NCBI RefSeq assembly: GCF_000266945.1
Contig: NC_018025.1
Span: 992,001-1,056,000 of the forward strand
From: Desulfomonile tiedjei DSM 6799
GTDB taxonomy: Bacteria > Desulfobacterota > Desulfomonilia > Desulfomonilales > Desulfomonilaceae
DNA: 64,000 nucleotides
Direction: 5' to 3'
A program made the translations under genes and the position numbers. Below the pieces are notes generated by a model, which was given only the letters and a program-made list of their open reading frames with translations, ran no database searches and had not been told where the DNA came from. The first letter of the stretch is position 1; each line of letters starts with the position of its first letter. This document shows, piece by piece, positions 9,593 through 18,356 of the stretch.

Positions 9593-10037
9593 TCATCTCG
9601 GAGCGTTGTTAACCAGCAGCCAGTACAGACCGAGACTGCTCATTGCGTTGATAAAGGCATCGAAATCGACCGGTTTTACCACATAGCTGTTAGCCCCCAG
9701 GTCATAAGCCGCGGCGACGTCCGGGTCTTCCCTGGAAGAAGTCACGACTACTACAGGAATGCGCTTCAGGCGCCGGTCCGACTTGAGTATTCGGAGTACT
9801 TCCAGGCCACTGACTTTGGGAAGTTTGAGATCCAGAAGGATCACCTTTGGCGGTCTCAACATATCCCTGGTTTTGTAAGCTCCCCTGCAAAAAAACGAAA
9901 TCGATGGCCTCTTCACCGTCCTCCACCCAGTGCAGCGGGTTGGCCAAATTGTGTTTCTTGAGGGCCATCATGGTTAGTTCGGCGTCACGAGGGTCGTCCT
10001 CGACCAGCAAGATATCTACCACGTTCAAATCGGTCAC
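9593..10037 (-). pseudogene. Rcp1/CheY-type response regulator broken by a one-base frameshift in an A7 run
   Basis: The N-terminal half ([20 protein letters not shown], through AIDFVF) and the C-terminal half (GAYKTRDML, then [19 protein letters not shown] and VVKPVDF) lie in two frames that overlap around 9889-9895. The plus strand there reads seven A. Removing one A joins them as [15 protein letters not shown], which matches the usual FCRGAY motif of Rcp-type regulators, so the intact protein would be about 147 residues. The start overlaps the stop of the upstream kinase (ATGA), the usual order for this kinase/regulator pair. It could be a sequencing error, a true null mutation, or slippage-dependent expression. 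Confidence 0.85.
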
Positions 10038-12484
10038 TTCAAATCCCCTTTCGGCAGTGTGAAATGGAATGATGCACCGATTCCCGTTTCACCTTTAGCC
10101 CACACTTCCCCATGATGCCGATGGACTATGCGATGGACGATGGCCAAGCCTACGCCAGTCCCGTCGAACTCTCTTTTGCTATGTAAACGCTGGAATACTC
10201 CAAAGAGTTTGTTCACATATTTCATGTCGAAACCCGCACCGTTGTCGTGAATCGAATAGACGATTTTGTCACCATCTTGCTCGCCCTTGACCTCTATTAT
10301 GGGGCGGTCCTTCCTCGAAGAGAACTTGATCGCGTTGCTCAGCAGGTTTATCCAGACTTGACGGATAAGCCTGGGATCGCTTGATGAGCCAGGCAACAGG
10401 CCGATACGGATATCGATGCGCATTCGGTCCTCAGGAGTCGTCAGCTCAAGATAGATCGAATTCACCAGGGCCTGCATATCAACTGATGAAAGCTGCATGT
10501 CCATGCGTCCGACACGAGAAAGCGCCAAGAGATCGTCTATCAGTTTAGCCATCATCTGAGCGCTCTCGTTGATTATGGAGCAAACGCGCTTTCCTTCAGG
10601 GTTAAGACTGGGCTCATGGTCTTCAAGAAGAATGCGGGTATAGCCGTTAATAGCTCTGAGCGGTGCGCGTAAATCATGGGACACAGAATATGAGAAAGCC
10701 TCCAATTCTTTGTTTGCAGCCTCGAGCTGAGCCGTACGCTTTCGGACTTTATCTTCCAATTCCGCAGTATATCGCTCCAACTCTTTGCGCATGCGTGCTT
10801 GTTCCATAGCAATTGCTATCTGGGTTGTAGCTTCTCCAGCAATCTCCATTTCCTCTGAAGAAAAAGTTCGAGAATTTTCCCAACTGATATTCAGGACTCC
10901 AATTAACTCCTTTCCCGCAAGGAGCGGCACATTAATATAGGAGCGTATTCCTTCAGCAATGAGCACTCGAGCAATGGGTGACGGAGAAGGATTTTCATAC
11001 AAATCCTCAACCACATCCATTTTCTGCTGCTCGAAAAATTTCAGATCGCCGTAAGCCTCCTCTGAGAGTATTTTTCCGACTTGTATAATCGATTCACCAT
11101 GTACGTCTGCCGCAAAGATTCTTGCTGTCTTCGTGTCAGAATCAAAGATTCCGATACTGGCACGACTAGACTTGAGCAAGCGGCGAATACGTCCAAGCAC
11201 AGTCTGTGCTATTGATTCGGGCGACTCGATTGCCTCCAGAATGGACTTGTCCGCCTCATGCAGGATTCGCAAGCGCTCCATCTTTTTCCGTAAAGCTTCC
11301 TCAGCCCGCTTGCGTTCCGTAACATTCTCGGTAAAGATGATTATACCGCCTATGGTTCCCTTAGTCGCGAACCAGGGATGCACCTCCCATCTCAGCCATT
11401 GAGTGGAACCATCGATCGTCACGAAATCATCATCAGCTCTGACGACCTCACCCGAAAGTCCTCGGCGATGTGCCGCTTTCCAACGCTCCGGAAGTTCCGA
11501 GAAAATCTTGTAGTGTGAGCGGCCGATAATGTCCCGGTCTCCCAGATGATAGTCCTTTCTCCAGCGGTGACTGACCGCACAGTAGCGCATTTCACGATCG
11601 AACATCGCGAGAGCGGTCGGTGCGTGCTCGATGAACAGCCGCAGTTTTTCTTCACTCTCTCTCAGAGCCTGCTCGACTCGTTTACGCTCTTCCAGTTCCA
11701 GATGAAGTCTCTCATTGGCATTCCGGACCTCTTCAGTGCGCTCTAAGACTCTTAGTTCCAACTCTTCTTTGGACCTTAGTAATGCTTCCTCCGCCTTTAT
11801 CCTGGCGAGTACGACCCCTATGCTGGCTCCGATACCTTCAAAGAAGGTAACCATGTCCAATGTGAAACAATCTTTGCGAAAATCGTTGAGTTGCAGGAGT
11901 CCGACAGTCTCCCCGTGAGAACGTAAAGGAATCAGCGCTACGGATTCATAGCCGGATGCATTGCACCGGTTTCTGGTCCGCGTTTGACGATCCGCGTCCG
12001 ATGTCGTTGCCAGCAGTTCCGTTGTCTGACAACTCCAAAAACTACCGCCCTCTGTGAAGAAAGAGAATGAAGGGTCCGTTCGACCGCATAATATATTTCC
12101 GCACATGCATTCCAGAATCGGGTTTCCTGCCGGATCCCGGATGATCTCGCCCGCCTCGTCACGATCGCATAAGGAATTCTCAGCTTCGACGAATTCTTCG
12201 GGAAATCCCTGCGTAACAAAGTAAGGAAAGTCGTCTTCCTGACGCAGACGGATTGCCACAGCTTCAAATCCGGTGAATTCCTTCACCAATGCGAGCACTT
12301 GTCGAATCGCATCCCTGGCGGTCATCTGCTGGTTCAGAAGAGTCAGAATGCGCACGGCCAGTGCCTGGCTGCCCTGAGCCCATCGAAGGTTCGCCCTCAG
12401 TTCTTCCAATTCTTTGGAGATCTCTATAGAATCATATGGATCCGCTCCGGTCTGTTGATGTTTCAAACTGTCATCTCTCATCAA
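10034..12484 (-). CDS. Soluble GAF-PAS-GAF sensor histidine kinase
   Basis: An 816-residue kinase without membrane helices. The first GAF domain (about 45-235) carries an unusual Cys-rich insert ([11 protein letters not shown], later FWSCQTT and [11 protein letters not shown]). A long coiled linker follows, then PAS (about 285-405), a second GAF (about 425-585), His[17 protein letters not shown] (His about 620) and HATPase with [17 protein letters not shown] and GTGVGLAIV. The HisKA/HATPase pattern is that of phytochrome-like kinases that work with Rcp regulators, and such a regulator follows with an ATGA overlap. The Cys cluster suggests a metal, heme or redox ligand, which is inference. A strong ribosome site (GGGGGGAT) precedes ATG 12484. 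Confidence 0.9.
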   Translation of the reverse strand: MMRDDSLKHQQTGADPYDSIEISKELEELRANLRWAQGSQALAVRILTLLNQQMTARDAIRQVLALVKEFTGFEAVAIRLRQEDDFPYFVTQGFPEEFVEAENSLCDRDEAGEIIRDPAGNPILECMCGNILCGRTDPSFSFFTEGGSFWSCQTTELLATTSDADRQTRTRNRCNASGYESVALIPLRSHGETVGLLQLNDFRKDCFTLDMVTFFEGIGASIGVVLARIKAEEALLRSKEELELRVLERTEEVRNANERLHLELEERKRVEQALRESEEKLRLFIEHAPTALAMFDREMRYCAVSHRWRKDYHLGDRDIIGRSHYKIFSELPERWKAAHRRGLSGEVVRADDDFVTIDGSTQWLRWEVHPWFATKGTIGGIIIFTENVTERKRAEEALRKKMERLRILHEADKSILEAIESPESIAQTVLGRIRRLLKSSRASIGIFDSDTKTARIFAADVHGESIIQVGKILSEEAYGDLKFFEQQKMDVVEDLYENPSPSPIARVLIAEGIRSYINVPLLAGKELIGVLNISWENSRTFSSEEMEIAGEATTQIAIAMEQARMRKELERYTAELEDKVRKRTAQLEAANKELEAFSYSVSHDLRAPLRAINGYTRILLEDHEPSLNPEGKRVCSIINESAQMMAKLIDDLLALSRVGRMDMQLSSVDMQALVNSIYLELTTPEDRMRIDIRIGLLPGSSSDPRLIRQVWINLLSNAIKFSSRKDRPIIEVKGEQDGDKIVYSIHDNGAGFDMKYVNKLFGVFQRLHSKREFDGTGVGLAIVHRIVHRHHGEVWAKGETGIGASFHFTLPKGDLK

Positions 12485-13062
12485 TCCCCCCTGAAGTAGT
12501 GAGTTGAGGCCGATTCTATAGGTTATGGTCCTTACTCTAGAAGTTCATGCAATGTTGAACTATTGGGGTCCGACAAATGTTCCTCGGCTGAAGGTTCTTA
12601 CAAACCGGAAAAACAGACATCAACCATTCTGTCAGTATACGACCATACTCTGCACCCAATCGCCGGGTCAAGAATTCTTGTAGAATTTGTGACAGAAAAC
12701 CTCATCGAAACTGAACTATTCCTGGGCAAGGAAGCTTCCCGGGCTCTATACGCCGTATCCATCGTGTCATTCGAGGGGAAAATCCATATCCCCCCCGGGG
12801 GGGGGGGCAGAGGTATCACGATCGCAAGAGAATCTTCTCTCCCCAGCTCCCCGGCGTAACTGAACGGTTACCATGCGTTTCTCGTATTTCATTGATTCTT
12901 GAGGCGAACTTCAGGTATTCTTGACGGAATGCGTCCATTATGCAATCGGACTACAAGGTTATTCATTGTCGTGAATTTGTTGATTCAGGTTGGAAGCGAA
13001 ATGGGGACCATTAAATATCAACGCCATGAATTTCATCAAGATGAGCCGGAAGGAGGGTCCGA
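12485..13062. other. Intergenic stretch with C7/G11 homopolymer palindrome
   Basis: No supported gene. At 12790-12807 seven C are followed directly by eleven G, a self-complementary block likely to be unstable or hard to sequence. The surrounding open frames have no ribosome sites. The promoter of the minus-strand kinase operon must lie near 12485-12560 but no clear match was seen. Confidence 0.5.
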
Positions 13063-13227
13063 ATGCAATCTCCCGTAGTGTGCGTCCATTGTGGATTGCC
13101 AATAGAAACATTGAACGATCTTATCATCCGCGGCATTAGCTACAATATGCACACTTTTCACAAGGATTGTTATCAAAGTGTACGATCGAAGTGGATCTAC
13201 AAATTACCATTGAGCTTCAGAGGATGA
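13063..13227 (+). CDS. Small putative zinc-finger protein, 54 residues
   Basis: A short frame starting at ATG 13063, seven bases after a near-perfect ribosome site (AAGGAGGG), and ending at TGA 13225-13227. Its metal-binding-like pattern is C-V-H-C near residue 7-10, then HTFHKDCY near residue 30-37, as in treble-clef or LIM-like zinc knuckles where FHxxC supplies the second ligand pair. It stands alone between a kinase operon and the convergent MFS gene. Function unknown; a small regulatory or chaperone-like zinc protein is possible. The strong ribosome site and ordered Cys/His spacing argue that it is real despite its length. Confidence 0.6.
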   Translation: MQSPVVCVHCGLPIETLNDLIIRGISYNMHTFHKDCYQSVRSKWIYKLPLSFRG

Positions 13228-13469
13228 ACCTTTTGGATATACCTGCTTAGTCTGAATTCTATTCTTGTCCTCTGCTTCTTTGTTTTCCCGGATTCCTGGC
13301 ACGATCTCCGATGGTTTTTTCTGATCGTCAATATATCTCAAGGGATATTTCGTGCCATTGCTTTCTTTTCTTACGAGCTGCCTCTGAGAAACTAAGTTAA
13401 TAGCAATCCGGATACGAAAGACCTGGACAACGGTAGTAGCAAAGGAATGACATGACTGTAGTCTTGCTG

Positions 13470-14771
13470 TCAATTTTTCTCGCTCCGACTCATATCTTCC
13501 ATAGGCCTTACTTCGAGCAGGCTTTGCTGCGTTTGAATCCGCACGGGTCTCATAAGATATATAAGCCAAAGCATGGTTAACAGGATTAGTCCCGTAATAA
13601 GACCAAGAGAAACGAAGACTGCTTCAATTCCCCACGATGTACTGACGAAGCTCACCAATTTGACAGAAAATGCGCCTACACCGAAGTACAGAATGTATTT
13701 CAACCCGAATGCCGAATGACGAAGCGACTTTGGAGTGAGACTGGCTGTAACGGTGTTTTCCACGGACTGAGTTCCGAGAAGAAAGAAAAAGTAAACGCCG
13801 GACAAAACCGCCAGCGTCGGTCCTTGTGTGTATGCCATGAAGAGCGCGAGCGGTATACAGGCAAAGTAGAATCCAAAATATACCCATTTGGGTTCATAGC
13901 GATCGCCTGTTATTCCCCCGGCAAATTGTCCTCCAATTCCCACAAGGTACACCATGGAAGCTATGGCAGTGGCAGTGAGATTTGCAGACGTGCTGAACGG
14001 GACAATATGAGAAATCATCGAGGTGAGGTCGCTGCTTTTAAGTTCGAGAAATGCCGGTAAAATTACCGTGGAACCTGTGGTAACGATTCCCGCGAAGGTC
14101 ATGGCCGCGAGCATGATGCCAAACTCAAGTTTCAGGCCTTCGGCGGACTCGATATCCTGCTTACCGGACGGACGGTTTTCCACAGAACCCAACAATGCCA
14201 TTACTGCCAAACCAGTGAAGTTCAAAATGCCTACGAACACGTACGCAGATCGAGGACCCCAGAAATAATTCATGCCCCCTGTCAGAATGGGGGCAACCAC
14301 CATGCCAAGTCCCCCGAATATTGCGTTATAAGCCATCGCGAGATTGACCCGTCCCATGGTAAGAGAGATCATCCCCATGCCCACTGGATGATAAATTCCT
14401 GAAAAAAGACCTATTCCTCCCAGAGCAAGATAAAATATTCCAGGACTCTCAATAGTAAATGCAGCGACTAGCGAACTGAAGGCACATCCGAGGAGCATCA
14501 AAACGATCAGCGGGCGAGCTCCGAACCTGTCGCCCAACATTCCCCAGGGGAGCGCACCCAGTCCAAACAACAAGAATTGTAGAAAGGAAAGCTCCACCAC
14601 CTGTCCTACCGACCAATGAAGCCGTTCCGCCAGAGGCACAACGAGCGCGGGGAATACCGTAATGTTGTAGTGACACACGAAATGTCCGAAACAAGCTATG
14701 ATCAGTACCTTCATCTCATTCGAATTCACGGGGGACTCCGGAAAAATACAGAGAACGGTCCGTTTCTCCAT
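13470..14771 (-). CDS. Major facilitator superfamily transporter
   Basis: About 430 residues with roughly twelve hydrophobic segments, e.g. around FGHFVCHYNITVFPALVV and LFGLGALPWGMLGDRFGARP, the latter being the MFS loop 2-3 motif (G-x-x-x-D-R-x-G-x-R). It probably exports or imports a small organic anion across the inner membrane. Two starts are possible: ATG 14771, or ATG 14714, which begins just before the first helix and removes an unusual hydrophilic N-terminus. It is the last gene in the same direction as the Tct/CoA-transferase/oxidoreductase genes, 225 bases after tctA, and may be an alternative carrier for the same substrate or product. Substrate cannot be read from sequence. Confidence 0.85.
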   Translation of the reverse strand: MEKRTVLCIFPESPVNSNEMKVLIIACFGHFVCHYNITVFPALVVPLAERLHWSVGQVVELSFLQFLLFGLGALPWGMLGDRFGARPLIVLMLLGCAFSSLVAAFTIESPGIFYLALGGIGLFSGIYHPVGMGMISLTMGRVNLAMAYNAIFGGLGMVVAPILTGGMNYFWGPRSAYVFVGILNFTGLAVMALLGSVENRPSGKQDIESAEGLKLEFGIMLAAMTFAGIVTTGSTVILPAFLELKSSDLTSMISHIVPFSTSANLTATAIASMVYLVGIGGQFAGGITGDRYEPKWVYFGFYFACIPLALFMAYTQGPTLAVLSGVYFFFLLGTQSVENTVTASLTPKSLRHSAFGLKYILYFGVGAFSVKLVSFVSTSWGIEAVFVSLGLITGLILLTMLWLIYLMRPVRIQTQQSLLEVRPMEDMSRSEKN

Positions 14772-14996
14772 ACAAGGGGCTATTTCATTGGGAAATCATC
14801 TTCCGAGGCTCCATGATTCCTTCAACGTATGCCGATCCAGAAGTGGCGAATAATGAATCATGAGAGTAGCCGGAAATTGATGCAGAGCCCCCTTCTTGGA
14901 TTGGGTAGCGGGGGTGACAGGATGGGTGGTGAGGGGGAACTCTGCAACCTCTGTAAAACGATTCAGGACCTCGGGGTCCATGCTACACGCCAGGGA

Positions 14997-16505
14997 CTAT
15001 ATCGGCAGGGCAGAATCCTCCTTTCTCTTGCGCCGCCTTTGCAGCAAAGGCAAGAAGAGAATCGCAATGGAAATCAGAATCAAAGCTGCACTCACGGGAC
15101 GGTATATGAACGTGCTTATGTCGTTACCGCACCCGATCATGGAAGTGAGGAAGTAGCGTTCCGCAAGCGGTCCAAGGATGATCCCCAGAACAAGCGGGGG
15201 AATCGGCAAATCGAATCTTCTCATGAAGTATCCGGCAATACCGAAAACAGCCATGTACATTACATCCGCCATATCGTTTCGCAGAGCGTATGCGCCGACA
15301 AAGCTCAGAGCGATAATGAACGCTCCCATAATGTGCTCGGGGACTCGCATCAGTTCGGCAAAAAACATTGCGCAAACCAGTCCGGCCAGAATCATGAGCA
15401 GATTACAGGAGAGCATTCCCGCGAAGATGGTGTACACCGATTCTGGTGACTTCGTGAACAGAAGTGGACCTGGTTGAATTCCGTGCAGCAGGAACGCCCC
15501 CATCATTACCGCAGTGGCTCCGCTGCCTGGTATACCCAGCGTCAAGAGCGGAATCATTGCTCCGCCGGTGGAACCGTTGATTGCCGCAGAAGTAGCGGAC
15601 AATCCTTCCCAACTGCCTTTTCCGAATTTCTCCGGTTCTCTGCTGAATTGTTTTTCTACTCCGTAGCTCACAAAAGATGCAACTGTTGCGCCTGCTCCGG
15701 GAATCGCTCCGATGAAGGTTCCGACTCCAAAACCCCTCAGAATAGATCCCCACAAACGTTTGAGATCGCTTAATCCCGGCAAAACGGTTTTGGTTCTTCC
15801 TCTGATCTTGTCTCCATCCCCTGGTGCCATAGTACAAAGTTGCTCAAGCACCTCGCCGATGGCAAACAACCCGATGAGCACCACGGTAAAGTTGATTCCT
15901 GTTTCCAGCAACCTTGAGCCAAAGCTGAAACGGGCCGCTCCGTAGATGTCATCAATACCGATAGTCCCGAGGAACATACCGATAAAGAGGCAGATCAATG
16001 CGGACCCAATGGATTTGGTGCCAATCACGACTACGCTTACCAGACCGAGGAGGATCACTCCAAAGTATTCGCATGCCGAAAACGACAGAGCTATCCTCGC
16101 GAAAGGTGGCGACACGAATGTCATGATTAATGCGCTGAGAAATCCTCCCAATGCGGAGCACATGACTGCAACGCCGAGAGCTTTGGAAACATGCCCTTGT
16201 TTGTTCAGTTTGTACCCCTCCCATGTGGCTGGGACATTCATGGGATCTCCCGGAATATTAAAAAGAATTCCGGTAATCGATCCGCCGAATATACCTCCGG
16301 AGTACACTCCTGTCATAAGAAGAAGAGAAGGAACGATGTCCATGGCATAGGTGAAGGGAAGCACCAGGACTATCGCGTTTAACATAGTTATTCCGGGCAA
16401 TGCCCCGGCCACGACGCCGATGACGAGCCCGAGCAAGGTCATACCGATGTTGATCGGTTGAAATGAATTCAGAAGCCCGACCCATAGAAGATCTAGGGAA
16501 CTCAT
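14997..16505 (-). CDS. tctA: Tripartite tricarboxylate transporter large membrane subunit TctA
   Basis: A 502-residue, about 12-helix protein of the TctA family, the channel-forming subunit of binding-protein-dependent, ion-driven carboxylate importers. The N-terminal signature GVVAGALPGITMLNAIVLVLP and the loop GGSITGILFNIPGDP are diagnostic; the second half repeats the theme with GAIPGAGATVASFVSYG and LGIPGSGATAVMMGA. ATG 16505 follows GAGGT. It is third in the tctC-tctB-tctA order. Known relatives carry citrate, tartrate or aromatic acids; the neighbouring CoA-transferase and 2-oxoacid oxidoreductase suggest a dicarboxylate, 2-oxoacid or aromatic acid here. Confidence 0.95.
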   Translation of the reverse strand: MSSLDLLWVGLLNSFQPINIGMTLLGLVIGVVAGALPGITMLNAIVLVLPFTYAMDIVPSLLLMTGVYSGGIFGGSITGILFNIPGDPMNVPATWEGYKLNKQGHVSKALGVAVMCSALGGFLSALIMTFVSPPFARIALSFSACEYFGVILLGLVSVVVIGTKSIGSALICLFIGMFLGTIGIDDIYGAARFSFGSRLLETGINFTVVLIGLFAIGEVLEQLCTMAPGDGDKIRGRTKTVLPGLSDLKRLWGSILRGFGVGTFIGAIPGAGATVASFVSYGVEKQFSREPEKFGKGSWEGLSATSAAINGSTGGAMIPLLTLGIPGSGATAVMMGAFLLHGIQPGPLLFTKSPESVYTIFAGMLSCNLLMILAGLVCAMFFAELMRVPEHIMGAFIIALSFVGAYALRNDMADVMYMAVFGIAGYFMRRFDLPIPPLVLGIILGPLAERYFLTSMIGCGNDISTFIYRPVSAALILISIAILFLPLLQRRRKRKEDSALPI

Positions 16506-16536
16506 GTGATTACCTCACCACAACCCCCGGGCCGAG

Positions 16537-17079
16537 TTACAGAATGAACAAAGCCCGATATATCGCGAGACTGATGTCTTCGAAAAAACCCCAACCTTTG
16601 GGCAGGGGGAGATAGACTATCTTGGCGAATACGTACACCAGCACCGCTGTCCCGATTACAGATACCGCCACGAGCGGCACCACCTTTCTCATGCCGGCCA
16701 GATAGAGGAAAAGCAGCATGAAGAGAAGGTTTCCCACTGCAAATCCGGTTATGTCGATAGCCGCTACTGTGGCCGCCAACAACACAATCATGAGGACAAG
16801 CCTGAAATTATTCATTTCCGGCTTACTCGCCGCTTCTTCAGCCAGGTTTTTCCGATTTAAGAAGATTTCGACGAATTTGATCCCGCAACTGACCATGAGA
16901 AAAATCAAAATCATTCTGGGCCAGAAATCGGCCCCCAGTTGATCGGTTGGGGCCTGATCGATGCAACAGGCCAGATAATAGCCATAAGCAGCCAAGACCA
17001 AAATTATGAACGGTCCCAGCATCGCCTTCATCAGCAATCCGGAATCCGGACTGTCCGCGGATCTTGCTTCCGAGGTCAT
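16537..17079 (-). CDS. tctB: Tripartite tricarboxylate transporter small membrane subunit TctB
   Basis: 180 residues with four predicted membrane segments (about 17-37, 45-63, 88-110 and 122-160), the size and topology of TctB, the poorly conserved small integral subunit. Segment 1 contains LGPFIILVLAAYGYYLACC, and the loop GADFWPRMI is typical of the family. It lies between tctC and tctA with short gaps, which supports the call more than sequence alone does. Confidence 0.88.
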   Translation of the reverse strand: MTSEARSADSPDSGLLMKAMLGPFIILVLAAYGYYLACCIDQAPTDQLGADFWPRMILIFLMVSCGIKFVEIFLNRKNLAEEAASKPEMNNFRLVLMIVLLAATVAAIDITGFAVGNLLFMLLFLYLAGMRKVVPLVAVSVIGTAVLVYVFAKIVYLPLPKGWGFFEDISLAIYRALFIL

Positions 17080-17114
17080 AGAGAACCTCCTTCCACCTTG
17101 CTTCTTCGGTGTAG

Positions 17115-18080
17115 CTACTTCTTGATAAACCCGAATTCAATCAGGTGGCTTCTCATGACCTCCATTTCCTGTTTAGCCCATTTTCCGAACTCTTCCGGCG
17201 GCATGTAGCTGTCCGCCTCAACGTATTGATCTTTTTCGAACTGCTTCCATTCAGGCGTATCCATGGCTTGCTTGAAAGAATCAGCCAGAATCTTCAACCT
17301 TTCCGGAGGAACACCCTTTTTGGCTACTACACACCGGAATTGTGGCAGATAGATGGTCAATCCGAGTTCTTTCGAACACGGCACATCCGGAAATCCGGCG
17401 CTACGTTTCTCAGCGAAAATGATGAGAGGTCTGAGTTGGCCGGCATCTATGTACTGTTTGACATCTCCCGCCTGCTCATAGAGAACTTCATTGTGGCCGC
17501 CGAGGGTAGCTGCATAGCGTTCACCTGGACTGGGAACGGGAACCACAACCATTTTGTATCCTTTGGAGCCCAAAAAGCGCACGGTCATGTCTTCCACCGT
17601 GCCGAACCCAGTGACACCAACTTTTATTTTTCCCGGATTTTTCTTGGCATATTCGAGAAGATCTTGAATTGTCTTGAATTCGCTCTCTTTTCTTACAAAG
17701 AGATACGAAGGAGCAAGCTGAGTCCGCACGACCCACTCGAGATCGTCAAACTTGTACCGAGCTTGACCTGAAGGAATCGTGCAGAGCGTATCGGCTATGA
17801 GAACTCCGATGGTGTAACCGTCCGATCGGCCTGCCAAGATATCTGTCATTCCGGTATTTCCGGAAGCTCCCGGTTTGTTGGATACCGGTAAGGGAACCCC
17901 AAGGATTGGTTCAGCCAGCTTGCCGAGCGTTCTCGACATTTGGTCCGCACCGCCTCCTACTCCCCATGTACAGATGAAGTCTATGGGGCGGCTTGGATAT
18001 TTTTCTTGAGCGGATGAAAAGGTACTCATGGTGACGATTACCATGAGGGCACATAAAACGGCAGCTACTTTGAGGTACAT
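17115..18080 (-). CDS. tctC: Tripartite tricarboxylate transporter periplasmic binding protein TctC (Bug family)
   Basis: A 321-residue exported solute-binding protein. A signal peptide (about 1-24) ends near STFSSAQ-EKYPSRPI; the mature N-terminus YPSRPIDFICTWGVGGG and the following NKPGASGNTG are hallmarks of Bug-family receptors, as is FGTVEDMTVRF in the second lobe. It captures a carboxylate in the periplasm for TctAB. It lies 35 bases upstream of tctB. The usual conserved Asp-containing loop is not obvious, so the ligand is not predicted beyond a small carboxylate. Confidence 0.93.
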   Translation of the reverse strand: MYLKVAAVLCALMVIVTMSTFSSAQEKYPSRPIDFICTWGVGGGADQMSRTLGKLAEPILGVPLPVSNKPGASGNTGMTDILAGRSDGYTIGVLIADTLCTIPSGQARYKFDDLEWVVRTQLAPSYLFVRKESEFKTIQDLLEYAKKNPGKIKVGVTGFGTVEDMTVRFLGSKGYKMVVVPVPSPGERYAATLGGHNEVLYEQAGDVKQYIDAGQLRPLIIFAEKRSAGFPDVPCSKELGLTIYLPQFRCVVAKKGVPPERLKILADSFKQAMDTPEWKQFEKDQYVEADSYMPPEEFGKWAKQEMEVMRSHLIEFGFIKK

Positions 18081-18356
18081 GGTTTACTCCTGGTAATGAG
18101 AAAACTAGTTCAGGAAAATTGAACTTTGAGCCGAAAGTGCTGCCGGCCCGCATTCGGCTCTCCCATATAGAAACCCCAAGCACTCGAACGTCTGATTTGA
18201 AAGATCTATTTCCCGTTGCATGCTGCACTAAATCGTGAAGCAATCCGCGGGATTCCAAGGATTACTTACTAAGATCCGACCGGAAAAGATCCTCCAAGCA
18301 CGATTGGTCGGATTCTCGAACAGTTAGCATCCATCTTCCACTATGTCGTCATCCGA

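Noticed and set aside
12563-12859. 98-residue plus-strand open frame crossing the C7/G11 block
   Set aside because: No ribosome site, homopolymer-encoded Pro/Gly run and no family resemblance.
13204-13569. 121-residue minus-strand frame overlapping the end of the MFS gene
   Set aside because: Out of frame with the transporter, low-complexity and without a ribosome site.
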